DNA of 64,000 bases from Selenomonas ruminantium AC2024 (lineage in GTDB: Bacteria > Bacillota > Negativicutes > Selenomonadales > Selenomonadaceae): contig NZ_JIAC01000001.1 of assembly GCF_000687995.1 (NCBI RefSeq), forward strand, positions 1,302,001-1,366,000, in the 5' to 3' direction. The notes beneath the pieces are model-generated. The model was not told where the DNA came from, ran no database searches, and was given only the letters and a program-made list of their open reading frames with translations. Both the position numbers and the translations under genes were made by a program. Shown in pieces: positions 46,775-55,463 of this stretch (position 1 is its first letter; the number at the start of each line of letters is the position of its first letter).

Positions 46775-46804
46775 AGTATATACCTTTGACATTTGACATG
46801 TCAA
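46775..46804 (-). promoter_or_regulatory. Promoter of the DAACS transporter gene
   Basis: Minus strand: TTGACA (rc of 46799-46804), 18 bp, TATACT (rc of 46775-46780). The -35 is half of the palindrome TTGACATGTCAA (46793-46804). The sulfur operator B starts 25 bp away. Confidence 0.7.
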
Positions 46805-46828
46805 CTTGTAAACCTGTGAATTTGAATA

Positions 46829-46861
46829 CCTATTGACATGGTAGGCTAAAGAGTATAACAT
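46829..46861 (+). promoter_or_regulatory. Sulfur-regulon promoter/operator B
   Basis: CCTATTGACATGGTAGG (46829-46845), -35 TTGACA, 17-bp spacer, -10 TAACAT (46856-46861). The downstream leader keeps AGGTCATC but has no terminator hairpin, so only the transcription-initiation part of the control is kept. Confidence 0.8.
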
Positions 46862-46907
46862 TAGGTCATCATGGACAGTGAACGATAGAGAGGAAGAATT
46901 TTTGGCT

Positions 46908-47972
46908 ATGAGCAGAGGTAAGGTAATCGTGGGCATGTCCGGCGGGGTGGATAGTGCGGTGACGGCGTATTTGCTGAAGGCGGCAGGTTTCGAGGTCATC
47001 GGCATTACGTTAAAATCGTGGGAGAGTGGCAGCAGTAAGTGTTGTGAGATAGATGAGGCTGCCCGGACGGCGGATATTTTGGGCATTGCCTATTATCCCT
47101 GGAATACGGTGGCATGTTTCCATGATTATGTGACGAAGCCCTTTGTGGCGGATTATGAAGCGGGGCGCACGCCCAACCCCTGCGTGGAGTGCAACCGCTA
47201 TGTGAAGTGGGAGCAGCTGTTAAGCGTCGCGGCGCATATGCGGGCAGATTATGTGGCGACCGGCCACTATGCCATCATCGAGCGGCTGGAAAATGGCCGC
47301 TATACGCTGCGGGCAAGCGCAGATAAGCAGAAAGACCAGTCCTACATGCTCTACAAACTCACGCAGGCACAGCTCGCGCGTACCATTCTGCCCTTGGGGA
47401 GGCTGACCAAAGCCGAGGTGCGGGATATTGCCCGCAAGGCAGGGCTCAATGTAGCGGATAAGGAAGATTCGCAGGAAATCTGCTTTGTGACAGAGGGCAG
47501 TTACACCGATTATATTGAAGAATATAGTGACAAAGATTTAACAATGACAGGAAATTTTGTCGATGAAATGGGCAAGGTTTTGGGTCAGCATAAAGGAATC
47601 ATTCATTACACAGTCGGTCAGCGAAAAGGCTTGGGGCTGGCGTTAGGTTATCCTGCCTATGTTAAGGAGATACGCGCCGCAGCCAATGAAGTGGTCATAA
47701 GCGGTGAGGAAGGGCTATACACGCAGGAAGTTTTCTGTAAAGACCTGTGCTTTATGTCACGTGAGGTTGTAGAAGGCGAAGATGTTTCAGCGCAGGTAAA
47801 GATACGCTACCACCATGCAGGTGCAACCGCCAGCCTGCAGCGCATCGCTGACGACCAGATAAAGATAAACTTTGCCGAGCCTGTCCGCGCTCCGGCACCA
47901 GGTCAGTCGGCAGTTTTTTACGATGAGCAGGGCAATATTATTGGCGGTGGGAAAATTTTTTTGGCAAAATAA
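46908..47972 (+). CDS. mnmA: tRNA 2-thiouridine synthase
   Basis: 354 residues from ATG 46908; TTG 46902 is closer to GAGAGGAAG and remains possible. Thiolates U34 of tRNA-Lys/Glu/Gln. PP-loop ATP site GMSGGVDSAV near residue 9. Catalytic cysteines are in NPCVECNRYVKW (near 100) and EICFV (near 198). DKQKDQSYML and GQRKGLG are MnmA marks. Control from a sulfur-responsive promoter is notable because thiolation consumes cysteine-derived sulfur. A second, housekeeping copy elsewhere in the genome is possible. Confidence 0.92.
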   Translation: MSRGKVIVGMSGGVDSAVTAYLLKAAGFEVIGITLKSWESGSSKCCEIDEAARTADILGIAYYPWNTVACFHDYVTKPFVADYEAGRTPNPCVECNRYVKWEQLLSVAAHMRADYVATGHYAIIERLENGRYTLRASADKQKDQSYMLYKLTQAQLARTILPLGRLTKAEVRDIARKAGLNVADKEDSQEICFVTEGSYTDYIEEYSDKDLTMTGNFVDEMGKVLGQHKGIIHYTVGQRKGLGLALGYPAYVKEIRAAANEVVISGEEGLYTQEVFCKDLCFMSREVVEGEDVSAQVKIRYHHAGATASLQRIADDQIKINFAEPVRAPAPGQSAVFYDEQGNIIGGGKIFLAK

Positions 47973-47979
47973 ATTAAAG

Positions 47980-48012
47980 CCTATTGACATAATAGGTGTA
48001 ATATTGTAACAT
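47980..48012 (+). promoter_or_regulatory. Sulfur-regulon promoter/operator C
   Basis: CCTATTGACATAATAGG (47980-47996), -35 at 47984-47989, 17-bp spacer, -10 TAACAT (48007-48012). Confidence 0.85.
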
Positions 48013-48018
48013 AAGGTC

Positions 48019-48097
48019 ATCGTCAGGTGGACGAAAGAACTGACTGGATAACCGGAGGTTTTGCAAGAACGTGAATTCTGTGCAAAACCTCTTTTTT
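48019..48097 (+). ncRNA. Conserved sulfur-gene leader/attenuator, copy C
   Basis: First hairpin CGTC-AGGUG-GACG; core GAAC-UGA-CUGG-AUAA-CCGG-AG-GUUU; terminator GAGGTTTTGCA/TGCAAAACCTC (48055-48091) plus TTTTTT. The change GUUC to GUUU is matched by a compensating change in the terminator's 3' arm and kept pairable with GAAC by a G-U pair. Confidence 0.8.
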
Positions 48098-48126
48098 AGT
48101 AGGTATGTAGGAGAGGTGACCTGTTT

Positions 48127-48747
48127 ATGAAAAATCCCTTGCGTTATCAGGTATCGGAGTATGATTGCGGGCCGACCTCCATGCTCAATGCGATTTCCTA
48201 TCTGTTTGAGCGCGAAGAAATCCAGCCGGAAATTCTGCGCAACATCATGATTTATTCGCTGGATTGCTATGGCAAAGGCGGCGTGCCCGGCAAAAACGGC
48301 ACTTCCCGCATGGCAATGATGTTTTTATCCCGCTGGCTGTCCGGTGTGGGAGAGGCAGGGATATTGCCTATCGAAAGCCAATATCTTTCCGGCAAGGCGG
48401 TGTATTTAGGCGAGAACAGTCTGGTGGTGGATGCCTTGAACCGTGGCGGCGTGGTGGTCGTGCGCCTGCATATGGACGGGGAACATTATGTATTGCTGAC
48501 TAAGCGGGATGGGGAAAAGATTTATCTTTTTGACCCGTATTATATGACGGAAAATCCGTTCGGTGAGGAGATTGTATGCACCTTGTCGCAGCCACTGTCC
48601 TATAACCGCGTTGTGCCTTTTTCCTGCTTTAACCGGGAGGATGTTGCGCCGTATGCTTTGGGGCGTGTGGAGGAGCGGGAGGCGGTACTCTTGTTTGACA
48701 CCCGCAATAAACTTACGGCAGAACGGACGATTGAATATTTTATTTGA
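48127..48747 (+). CDS. C39-like papain-fold peptidase
   Basis: 206 residues, no signal peptide and no transporter domain. YDCGPTSMLNAI places the nucleophile at Cys14. GEHYVLLT gives His120 and FDPYY gives Asp136, a complete C39-like triad. Stand-alone C39-like proteins are poorly characterised. Expressed from a sulfur-regulated promoter with an M20 deacetylase 16 bp downstream, it may help release sulfur amino acids from peptides or conjugates (inference). Confidence 0.78.
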   Translation: MKNPLRYQVSEYDCGPTSMLNAISYLFEREEIQPEILRNIMIYSLDCYGKGGVPGKNGTSRMAMMFLSRWLSGVGEAGILPIESQYLSGKAVYLGENSLVVDALNRGGVVVVRLHMDGEHYVLLTKRDGEKIYLFDPYYMTENPFGEEIVCTLSQPLSYNRVVPFSCFNREDVAPYALGRVEEREAVLLFDTRNKLTAERTIEYFI

Positions 48748-48763
48748 GAACGGGGGGAGCGAT

Positions 48764-49969
48764 ATGTTTCATTGTGACAGCGGATTTGCCCGGGAATGCC
48801 GCAGATGGCTGCATCAGCATCCGGAACTGAGCAATCAGGAATACAATACGGCGAAATTCATTCGGGAAAAATTGAACGAGTTTGGCATAGAATATCAGGA
48901 AGTGGAGAAAACCGGAACCTTTGCGCGGATAAAGGGGCACCGTGACAATGGCAGAACGATTCTCCTGCGGGCGGATATTGATGCTTTGCCCATTGAGGAA
49001 CAGACGGATTTACCTTATAAATCGGTAAATCCAGGTGTCATGCATGCCTGCGGCCATGATGTGCATACGGCGGCGCTGTTGGCGGCGGCGAAGAAACTTG
49101 CCGAGCTGAAAGGCAGCTTTGCCGGTACGGTACTGCTGGTCTTTCAGCAGGCAGAGGAGATGGGGCATGGTTCGCAGTATTTCCGGGAGCAGGGACTCTT
49201 AAACAATTACGATAGGGCTTTTGGCGTTCATATTGCCCCCGATGTGCCAGTCGGGACGGTGGTGTTTTCGCGCAAGGAAGATGCGGCTTCCTGCGATTTT
49301 TTCCGCATAAATCTGACGGGCAGGAAAGCGCATACCTCCAAGCCGCATCTGGGCAGGGATGCCCTGCAGGCAGGCGCGGTATTGGTGGGCGAAATCAGCA
49401 AGCTTTCGGGCAGGCTTTTGCCGTCGGATGAACCGGTCAATGTAGGCATTGGTGTCTTTAAGGCAGGCACTTCCTATAATATTGTAGCCGATAGTGCCCT
49501 TATCGAAGGCAGTTTTCGGGTCTTCTCAGAGGAAAACCGTGAAAAGCTCAAGGCGAAAATCCACGAGCTGGCGGAAAATATAGCGGCAGTGTACGGTGTG
49601 CAGGCGGCAGTGACCTACGATTGCAATGCCAGCCCATTGATTAACGATGAACAGGCGCGGGAAGAAGCAGCGCAGATTGCCCGGAAACTTTTGGGCGAGG
49701 ATAAGGTGACGATTTCTGAAGCACCGGTCTTTGGCTTTGCCGCCGATGATTTTGCCGAGTACATCAAGGACGTTCCCGGCGTATATGCACATGTAGGAAC
49801 CGCCAGGGAGGGTTCGGATTCAGCCAGAGTGCTCCATAGCGAAAAACTGGCACCGGCAGAAGAAGCGGTGGAGGTTGCCGCCGATTTGCACATTAACTAC
49901 GCCTTGAACTTTTTGGGACAGGATAAAGAATATCTTTCTGAACTGGATGACACTTTAGTAAAAATTTAA
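48764..49969 (+). CDS. M20-family amidohydrolase (N-acyl amino acid deacylase type)
   Basis: 401 residues from ATG 48764 (GGGGGGAG upstream). WLHQHPELSNQEYNT, RADIDALPIEE, HACGHDVHTAALL and QQAEEMGHGS supply the dinuclear metal ligands and catalytic Glu of M20D peptidases. GRKAHTSKPHLGRDA marks the lid domain. The family includes hippurate hydrolases, IAA-amino-acid hydrolases and the N-acetylcysteine deacetylases of B. subtilis. The sulfur-regulated context favours deacetylation of an N-acetylated sulfur amino acid (inference). Confidence 0.9.
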   Translation: MFHCDSGFARECRRWLHQHPELSNQEYNTAKFIREKLNEFGIEYQEVEKTGTFARIKGHRDNGRTILLRADIDALPIEEQTDLPYKSVNPGVMHACGHDVHTAALLAAAKKLAELKGSFAGTVLLVFQQAEEMGHGSQYFREQGLLNNYDRAFGVHIAPDVPVGTVVFSRKEDAASCDFFRINLTGRKAHTSKPHLGRDALQAGAVLVGEISKLSGRLLPSDEPVNVGIGVFKAGTSYNIVADSALIEGSFRVFSEENREKLKAKIHELAENIAAVYGVQAAVTYDCNASPLINDEQAREEAAQIARKLLGEDKVTISEAPVFGFAADDFAEYIKDVPGVYAHVGTAREGSDSARVLHSEKLAPAEEAVEVAADLHINYALNFLGQDKEYLSELDDTLVKI

Positions 49970-49983
49970 CATTTTTTATTACA

Positions 49984-50016
49984 CCCATTGACATGATAGG
50001 TGTAATAGTGTAACAT
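49984..50016 (+). promoter_or_regulatory. Sulfur-regulon promoter/operator D
   Basis: CCCATTGACATGATAGG (49984-50000; one mismatch in the left arm), -35 TTGACA 49988-49993, 17-bp spacer, -10 TAACAT 50011-50016. The leader is short and has no terminator before the gene. Confidence 0.8.
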
Positions 50017-50045
50017 AATGCTATCGTCATTTAGGAGAGATGTAT

Positions 50046-50366
50046 ATGAAGGATGTACCTGTTGATGTATTGAATTACATTATGTCGGTTTTACGGGGCC
50101 TGTACTTCGGGGAAGTGGTACTGATTGCCCAGAATGGTGTTCTGATTCAGGTGGAGCGTACCGAAAAGATGCGTGTGCATCCCTGGCAGGGCATTCCAAA
50201 ACCTGCGGAATGGTCGGAGGATACCGAGCGGAATTTGCGCCGCACCATTGAGCGAGAGCTTGCCAGCCTTTATTATGGCCGCTTGAGCATCATCGTAAAA
50301 CAGGGTACAGTTACCCATTTTGACCGTTTGGAAAAACAGCGGTTTATGGATGGCGATGGTATTTGA
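50046..50366 (+). CDS. YezD-like (DUF2292) protein with two tandem repeats
   Basis: 106 residues from ATG 50046 (AGGAGAG, about 6 nt upstream; ATG 50040 touches it). Usual DUF2292 proteins are about 50-60 residues. Here two related blocks are seen: NYIMSVLRGLYFGEVVLIAQ with VERTEKMRV, and RTIERELASLYYGRLSIIVK with FDRLEKQRF. Function is unknown, but the family often lies near sulfate-assimilation genes. It has its own operator D and terminator. Confidence 0.75.
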   Translation: MKDVPVDVLNYIMSVLRGLYFGEVVLIAQNGVLIQVERTEKMRVHPWQGIPKPAEWSEDTERNLRRTIERELASLYYGRLSIIVKQGTVTHFDRLEKQRFMDGDGI

Positions 50367-50389
50367 CAAGTCAAAGATAAATAGCGGGG

Positions 50390-50420
50390 AAACTCCAGAC
50401 GGGAAATGTCTGGAGTTTTT
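50390..50420 (+). terminator. Intrinsic terminator after the YezD-like gene
   Basis: Perfect 10-bp stem AACTCCAGAC/GTCTGGAGTT with TTTTTC. Confidence 0.88.
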
Positions 50421-50452
50421 CTTAAGAGGGGATAAGATAAGGGGATGATGAA

Positions 50453-51211
50453 ATGGTAAAAGAACATATCAGTTGGTACAGTGAGCGCTTGCAGCGGGAT
50501 ATGAGCATCCGCATCTATGGGGACAAGGGGACGCCTGTTTTGGTGTTTCCCACGCAGGATGCCATGAGCGATAATTTCGAGAACTTCGGCATGATTGATA
50601 CGCTGTCTGGGTATCTAAATGAAGGAAGGATTCAGCTCTTTTGCGTAGATACGGTGGATACGGAAACCTGGTCAAATGTCTGGGGCGATAAGGGCTGGCG
50701 TGCCAACCGTCAGGAAGCGTACTATAACTATATCGTGGCGGAGGTCTTGCCCTTTATCGCGGACAGGAATGGCACGGGCAAATTGCCGATTGTGACCGGC
50801 TGCAGTCTGGGCGGTCTGCATGCGGCAATATTATTCCTGCGCCGTCCGGAACTTTTTGCGGGAATATTGTCCCTGTCGGGCGTTTACGATGCCAAGTTCT
50901 TCTTTGATGGCTGGCTGAATGAAACGCTTTATGAAAACTCGCCGATGGATTTTTTGGCGCAGATGCCGCCTGACCATCCGTATATCCGGCAGTACAACGA
51001 AAAGCCCATCATTCTCTGTGTCGGTCAGGGTGCCTGGGAAGATGAGGGCCGACGTACGACCGCCATTATGGGCGATATTTTCCACGCGAAGGGGATTCAC
51101 GGCTGGACGGATTTTTGGGGTTATGATGTGAACCACGACTGGTGTTGGTGGCAGAAGCAGATTTTGTACTTCCTGCCCTATATGCTGGGTGAAACAAGAA
51201 TTGGAGGCTAA
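50453..51211 (+). CDS. Esterase-like alpha/beta hydrolase
   Basis: 252 residues, cytoplasmic. The nucleophile elbow is GCSLGG near residue 123, and DVNHDWCWW supplies the likely catalytic His. PVLVFPTQDAMSDNFENFG is characteristic of a subgroup of putative esterases. It forms a two-gene unit with the ATP-grasp protein 6 bp downstream. Substrate unknown. Confidence 0.8.
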   Translation: MVKEHISWYSERLQRDMSIRIYGDKGTPVLVFPTQDAMSDNFENFGMIDTLSGYLNEGRIQLFCVDTVDTETWSNVWGDKGWRANRQEAYYNYIVAEVLPFIADRNGTGKLPIVTGCSLGGLHAAILFLRRPELFAGILSLSGVYDAKFFFDGWLNETLYENSPMDFLAQMPPDHPYIRQYNEKPIILCVGQGAWEDEGRRTTAIMGDIFHAKGIHGWTDFWGYDVNHDWCWWQKQILYFLPYMLGETRIGG

Positions 51212-51217
51212 TGGCAA

Positions 51218-52462
51218 ATGAATTTTGTATTTATTTCCCCGCATTTTCCCAAGCATTATTGGAATTTCTGTGACCGCCTGCATAAAAATGGCGTGAATGT
51301 GCTGGGGATTGGTGACTGTCCTTATGATGCGTTGGACAAGCGGCTGAAGGATTCCCTGACGGAATACTATTTCGTGCCGGACTTGTCGGACTATGACCAG
51401 ATGTACCGCGCGGTGGCGTATTTTGCCTTTAAACATGGGAAGATTGACTGGATTGAGTCCAATAACGAGTTTTGGCTGGAACAGGATGCCCGCCTGCGCA
51501 CAGATTTTCATGTGACCACGGGTTATCAATATGAAAATATTGCCAGCATCAAGAACAAGTCCGCCATGAAGGAGTTTTATGCCAAGGCGGGCGTGCCGAC
51601 GGCGCGTCTGCATAAAATCACGGACATTGAAGCGGCGCGGAAGTTTATCGCGGTAGTGGATTACCCGGTAATCGTCAAGCCGGATGTGGGCGTTGGTGCC
51701 TGCGATACCTTTAAGCTCGAAAATGATGCGGATTTGCAGGAATTCTTTGCCAAAAATCTGCCTGTGCCCTATGTGATGGAGGAGTTTGTCACGGGGGATA
51801 TCTGCTCCTATGATGCCATTATCGATTCGGATTCCAAGCCGCTGTTGGAGTCCATGACGGTATGGCCGCCTTCGGTTATGGATATCGTGCTCAAGCAGCT
51901 GGACTTGTCCTATTATACGGCTGCCCATGCTCCGGCGGAGTTAAAGGGCGTAGGCCGGGCTACGGTCAAGGCGTTTGGCGTCAAGAGCCGCTTTGTCCAT
52001 CTGGAATTTTTCCGTCTGACCAAGGCAAAGGCGGGCTTGGGCGATGTTGGGGATTTTGTAGGGCTCGAAGTCAATATGCGACCTGCGGGCGGCTATACGC
52101 CGGATATGATTGACTTTGCCCATTCCACCGATGTGTATCAGGTTTGGGCGGACATGGTGACGGACAACTATCGGAAACTGCCGGACAGCGGTGAGCATTG
52201 TTACTGTGTCTATGCCAGCCGCCGTGACTGCCATCAGTATGTGCATACCCATGGCGAAATCATGGAGCGCTATGGCGCGCAGCTTGTCATGTGTGAACGC
52301 ATGCCGGAAATGATGGTACCGCAGATGGGCAATCAGATGTACACCGCCAAGGTGCCGAGTCAGGACGCCGTAGATGAATTCATCCATTTTGTGCTCGACC
52401 AGGCGGTGGCAGAGGATACGGCTGCTGAGGAGGCGGATGTAAAATTTTGCCTTGCCTATTGA
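51218..52462 (+). CDS. ATP-grasp carboxylate-amine ligase-like protein
   Basis: 414 residues. The ATP-grasp core is visible: NKSAMKEFYAKAGVPTAR, VIVKPDVGVGACDTF (ATP-binding Lys), VMEEFVTGDICSYDAII and GLEVNMRPAGGYTPDM (metal ligands E and N). It should join a carboxylate to an amine or thiol nucleophile. It is coupled to the esterase gene; the pair may make and trim a small conjugate. Substrates unknown. The stop codon (52460-52462) lies inside operator E. Confidence 0.85.
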   Translation: MNFVFISPHFPKHYWNFCDRLHKNGVNVLGIGDCPYDALDKRLKDSLTEYYFVPDLSDYDQMYRAVAYFAFKHGKIDWIESNNEFWLEQDARLRTDFHVTTGYQYENIASIKNKSAMKEFYAKAGVPTARLHKITDIEAARKFIAVVDYPVIVKPDVGVGACDTFKLENDADLQEFFAKNLPVPYVMEEFVTGDICSYDAIIDSDSKPLLESMTVWPPSVMDIVLKQLDLSYYTAAHAPAELKGVGRATVKAFGVKSRFVHLEFFRLTKAKAGLGDVGDFVGLEVNMRPAGGYTPDMIDFAHSTDVYQVWADMVTDNYRKLPDSGEHCYCVYASRRDCHQYVHTHGEIMERYGAQLVMCERMPEMMVPQMGNQMYTAKVPSQDAVDEFIHFVLDQAVAEDTAAEEADVKFCLAY

Positions 52463-52487
52463 CATGATAGGTGTAATAGTGTAACAT
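52455..52487 (+). promoter_or_regulatory. Sulfur-regulon promoter/operator E
   Basis: CCTATTGACATGATAGG (52455-52471), -35 52459-52464, 17-bp spacer, -10 TAACAT 52482-52487. It overlaps the stop codon of the preceding gene. Confidence 0.85.
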
Positions 52488-52493
52488 AAGGTC

Positions 52494-52612
52494 ATCGCAA
52501 ATGAACACAAGTGCTAAATGCTTGTGCGAAGTAAATATGGTTCAGCGAACTGACCAAAAAAATTGGAGGTTCCACAAATTCCTTGCGGGGAATTTTGTGG
52601 AGCCTCTTATTT
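52494..52612 (+). ncRNA. Conserved sulfur-gene leader/attenuator, copy E
   Basis: A longer first hairpin (CACAAG...CTTGTG), then core GAAC-UGA-CCAA-AAAAA-UUGG-AG-GUUC (52547 onward), then terminator GAGGTTCCACAAATTCC/GGAATTTTGTGGAGCCTC (52566-52606) with TTATTTT. It precedes sbp. Confidence 0.8.
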
Positions 52613-52654
52613 TATATAGGAAATTATTTATATTTATGTTGGGGAGGTAATTAT

Positions 52655-53683
52655 ATGAAGTGGTGGAAAACGGCAAGTGTGGCATTAGGAATACTAACGG
52701 CAATCGGTTTTGCTGGCTGCGGCAGTGAACAGGCAGCAAGTAATGCGGACAGCAAGGGGGCAGGGGAATTTTTGAATGTGTCCTATGACCCGACGCGCGA
52801 ATTCTATGCCGAATTTAATCAGGTGTTTACGGGGGAATGGAAGAAGGAAAGCGGTCAGGATGTGGAGTTCCGCCAGTCCAACGGCGGTTCCGGCAAGCAG
52901 GCCCGCTCGGTTATCGAAGGTTTAGAGGCAGATGTGGTGACGCTCGCTCTGGCGTATGACGTGGACGAAATCGCGCAGGCAGGGCTTATCGACAAGGATT
53001 GGCTGAAGAAGTTTCCCGATAACTCCGCACCCTATACTTCGACCATTGTCTTCCTTGTGCGCAAGGGCAATCCCAAGAACATTCACGACTGGGATGATTT
53101 GGTACGGGATGATGTGAAAATCGTCACGCCGAATCCAAAGACTTCCGGCGGTGCCCGCTGGAATTACTTAGCGGCTTGGGAATATGCCCGCCAGAAATTC
53201 AACGGTGACGAAACGCAGGTCAAGGGCTTTATCAAAAAGTTGTTCCAGAATGTGGTGGCGCTTGACTCCGGTGCCCGTGGCGCAACGACCAGCTTTGTAC
53301 AGCGCGGTCAGGGTGATGTGCTGATTGCCTGGGAAAATGAAGCGCTGATTACGCTTAAAGATTCGCCGGATTATGAAATCGTAGCGCCGTCCCTGTCCAT
53401 TCTGGCCGAACCGTCTGTTGCAGTGGTGGATAAGGTCGTGGACAAGAAGGGAACGCGCAAGGTGGCTGAAGCCTACATTAACTATCTCTATTCCGAAAAC
53501 GGGCAGGAAATTGCCGCCAAGAATTTCTATCGTCCGCGCAACAAGGCCGTCTTTGAAAAGTACAAGGGCCAGTTCCCGGAACTTAAGCTCTTTACCATTG
53601 ATGATGCCTTTGGTGGCTGGACGAAAGCGCAGAAGGAACATTTTGCCGATGGCGGCACCTTTGACCAGATTTATCAGAAGTAA
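52655..53683 (+). CDS. sbp: Sulfate/thiosulfate-binding lipoprotein
   Basis: 342 residues from ATG 52655 (GGGGAGG upstream); an in-frame upstream start overlaps the leader terminator and is rejected. The signal peptide ends in a lipobox-like [33 protein letters not shown] and [13 protein letters not shown] are the sulfate-binding protein signatures. Delivers sulfate to CysT/CysW. cysT follows after 18 bp. Confidence 0.95.
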   Translation: MKWWKTASVALGILTAIGFAGCGSEQAASNADSKGAGEFLNVSYDPTREFYAEFNQVFTGEWKKESGQDVEFRQSNGGSGKQARSVIEGLEADVVTLALAYDVDEIAQAGLIDKDWLKKFPDNSAPYTSTIVFLVRKGNPKNIHDWDDLVRDDVKIVTPNPKTSGGARWNYLAAWEYARQKFNGDETQVKGFIKKLFQNVVALDSGARGATTSFVQRGQGDVLIAWENEALITLKDSPDYEIVAPSLSILAEPSVAVVDKVVDKKGTRKVAEAYINYLYSENGQEIAAKNFYRPRNKAVFEKYKGQFPELKLFTIDDAFGGWTKAQKEHFADGGTFDQIYQK

Positions 53684-53701
53684 GCGTAAGGGGGAAGTGT
53701 T

Positions 53702-54526
53702 ATGCTGAGACTGGGGCAGGTTATTCCGGGCGGCGGGTTCGCCTTGGGGATTGTGTTTTTCTATCTGTCGTTGTTGATTTTTTTGCCGCTGGGCGCGTTC
53801 GTACTTTATGCCAGTGGCATGAGCGGGGAAAGCTTTATCCGGCAGGTGACGGATTACCGCATGGTGCATGGCTATATGCTGAGCTTTGGCTGTGCATTGG
53901 CGGCGGCTGTGATTAATGCCGTGTTCGGGCTGCTGCTGGCCTGGGTGCTGGTGCGCTATAATTTCCCCGGCAAACGGTTGATGGATGGGCTTATCGACCT
54001 GCCCTTTGCCCTGCCGACGGCAGTAGCAGGTATCGCACTGACTACGCTCTATGTGGAAAATGGCTGGCTCGGCCAGTTCTTCTATGCCGCAGGCATTCCG
54101 TCGGCGTTCTCGGCGGTGGGCATAACCATTGCGCTTATCTTTGTGGGGATACCCTTTGTCGTGCGCAGTGTCCAGCCGGTGCTCAGGGATTTGGACGGCT
54201 CGTTGGAGGAAGCGGCAGCCATTATGGGGGCGGGAAAATTCCTGACCTTTCGCAAGGTGATTTTCCCGGAACTTGTGACACCGCTAATCAGCGGTTTTGC
54301 TTTGGCCTTTGCCCGGGGGATTGGCGAGTATGGCAGCGTGGTTTTTATTGCGGGGAATATGCCCTATGAAACGGAGATTGCGCCGCTGCTCATTATGACG
54401 AAACTGGAGCAGTTTGATTATCAGGCGGCTGCGGCGGTGGCGATTGTGATGTTGGGGATGTCATTATTGGTGCTGCTTATCTTGAATGGGTATCAGCATT
54501 ATCGGCTGCAGAGATTAGGAGCATAA
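53702..54526 (+). CDS. cysT: Sulfate ABC transporter permease
   Basis: 274 residues with six predicted membrane helices. DLPFALPTAVAGIALTTLY and the EAA loop LEEAAAIMGAGKFLTFRKVIFPEL are typical CysT. Partner of CysW, which lies 2.1 kb away beyond a repeat-bounded insertion. Confidence 0.94.
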   Translation: MLRLGQVIPGGGFALGIVFFYLSLLIFLPLGAFVLYASGMSGESFIRQVTDYRMVHGYMLSFGCALAAAVINAVFGLLLAWVLVRYNFPGKRLMDGLIDLPFALPTAVAGIALTTLYVENGWLGQFFYAAGIPSAFSAVGITIALIFVGIPFVVRSVQPVLRDLDGSLEEAAAIMGAGKFLTFRKVIFPELVTPLISGFALAFARGIGEYGSVVFIAGNMPYETEIAPLLIMTKLEQFDYQAAAAVAIVMLGMSLLVLLILNGYQHYRLQRLGA

Positions 54527-54557
54527 TGAACGATACGTTAAGGGACAGTAGTGGCTC

Positions 54558-54729
54558 GGCGCAGGTGCTTACTTTTTGACCTGCGCGCAAATGGCTCCCT
54601 CGCTAATACCGTTAACTTAGCTAGATGCTCCGGTTACCACGTCGCGGCTTTCAGCCGTTTACTTAGATTTTTTCTTAGTGGAGCCAGCCTTCGACGGTGC
54701 GCTCCGGTCAAAAAGCAAGCACCTGCGCC
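54558..54729. repeat. 172-bp palindromic repeat, copy 1
   Basis: Ends are inverted repeats: GGCGCAGGTGCTT-A-CTTTTTGACC at the left and GGTCAAAAAG-C-AAGCACCTGCGCC at the right (23 of 24 pair). Inside, GGCTCC/GGAGCC and CGGCTTTCAGCCG form further stems. A near-identical copy of the same length and orientation is at 55464-55635. The 350-bp gap here holds nothing else recognisable. MITE-like or a structured RNA/DNA element. Confidence 0.85.
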
Positions 54730-54876
54730 AAGTTACGTTTCGTAAAGACGTTTCTTGGTGCTGGTGCTTTTTTGTGCTTAAATGGTTGGTGGCAGGATTT
54801 GGTTTTGGTGGGGGCGAATCTTGTGATATAAGAAAAGTGATGAAGTATGCGTGACTTTTGGTGAGGAGGATTGGCG

Positions 54877-55440
54877 ATGAACAGGCGGGAGTTTTTGTGT
54901 TTGGGGGCGGCCTGTTTGCTGGGTATGGTAGATGGGCAGAAAATCGTGGAGGCTTCTTATTATGAGCCGATGATTTATAAGCGTTTTTTTCAGTTTACGG
55001 AATACGAGGAGCGGCCGGTCACAGATGCTTTGGTCATTCACCATACGGGCTTTCCGGATGTGGATAAGGATTCAACGGCGGCTGCTATTCATAAATTCCA
55101 TCAGGAGGAACGGAAATGGGCGGGGATTGGCTATCATTACCTGATACGCAAGGATGGCATGATTGAGCAGGGGCGGCGTCCTAGGGCGATAGGTGCGCAT
55201 GCGCTGGGGCATAATAAGCATTCCTTGGGGATTTGTCTGGCGGGGAATTTTGAAATCGGCAAGCCGACGGAAGCGCAGATGGATTCGGTTAAGGAACTTT
55301 GTCGCTGGCTCTGTAAGAAATATGGGCTTGACCCAATGGAAAAGGGCGTGATTGTGGGGCATCGGGATTTGAATGATACGTTGTGTCCGGGGAAGAATCT
55401 TTATAGGCGACTGGAGGAGATTCGGAGATTTTGCGTATAA
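54877..55440 (+). CDS. N-acetylmuramoyl-L-alanine amidase-like (amidase_2/PGRP) exported protein
   Basis: 187 residues from ATG 54877 (GAGGAGG upstream). The N-terminus NRREFLCLGAACLLG resembles a twin-arginine signal (RRxFL). The amidase_2 zinc ligands are visible: VIHHTG near residue 54, GAHALGHN, and GHRDLNDTLCPG near 167. Predicted to cut the amide between MurNAc and peptide in the cell wall. It lies between two 172-bp repeats within the sulfate transporter locus, so it looks like inserted cargo. Confidence 0.87.
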   Translation: MNRREFLCLGAACLLGMVDGQKIVEASYYEPMIYKRFFQFTEYEERPVTDALVIHHTGFPDVDKDSTAAAIHKFHQEERKWAGIGYHYLIRKDGMIEQGRRPRAIGAHALGHNKHSLGICLAGNFEIGKPTEAQMDSVKELCRWLCKKYGLDPMEKGVIVGHRDLNDTLCPGKNLYRRLEEIRRFCV

Positions 55441-55463
55441 ACTGATAAGCTACTAAGTGGGAT

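Noticed and set aside
52583-52654. Upstream in-frame start for sbp
   Set aside because: It begins inside the leader terminator and would bury the lipoprotein signal; ATG 52655 has GGGGAGG.
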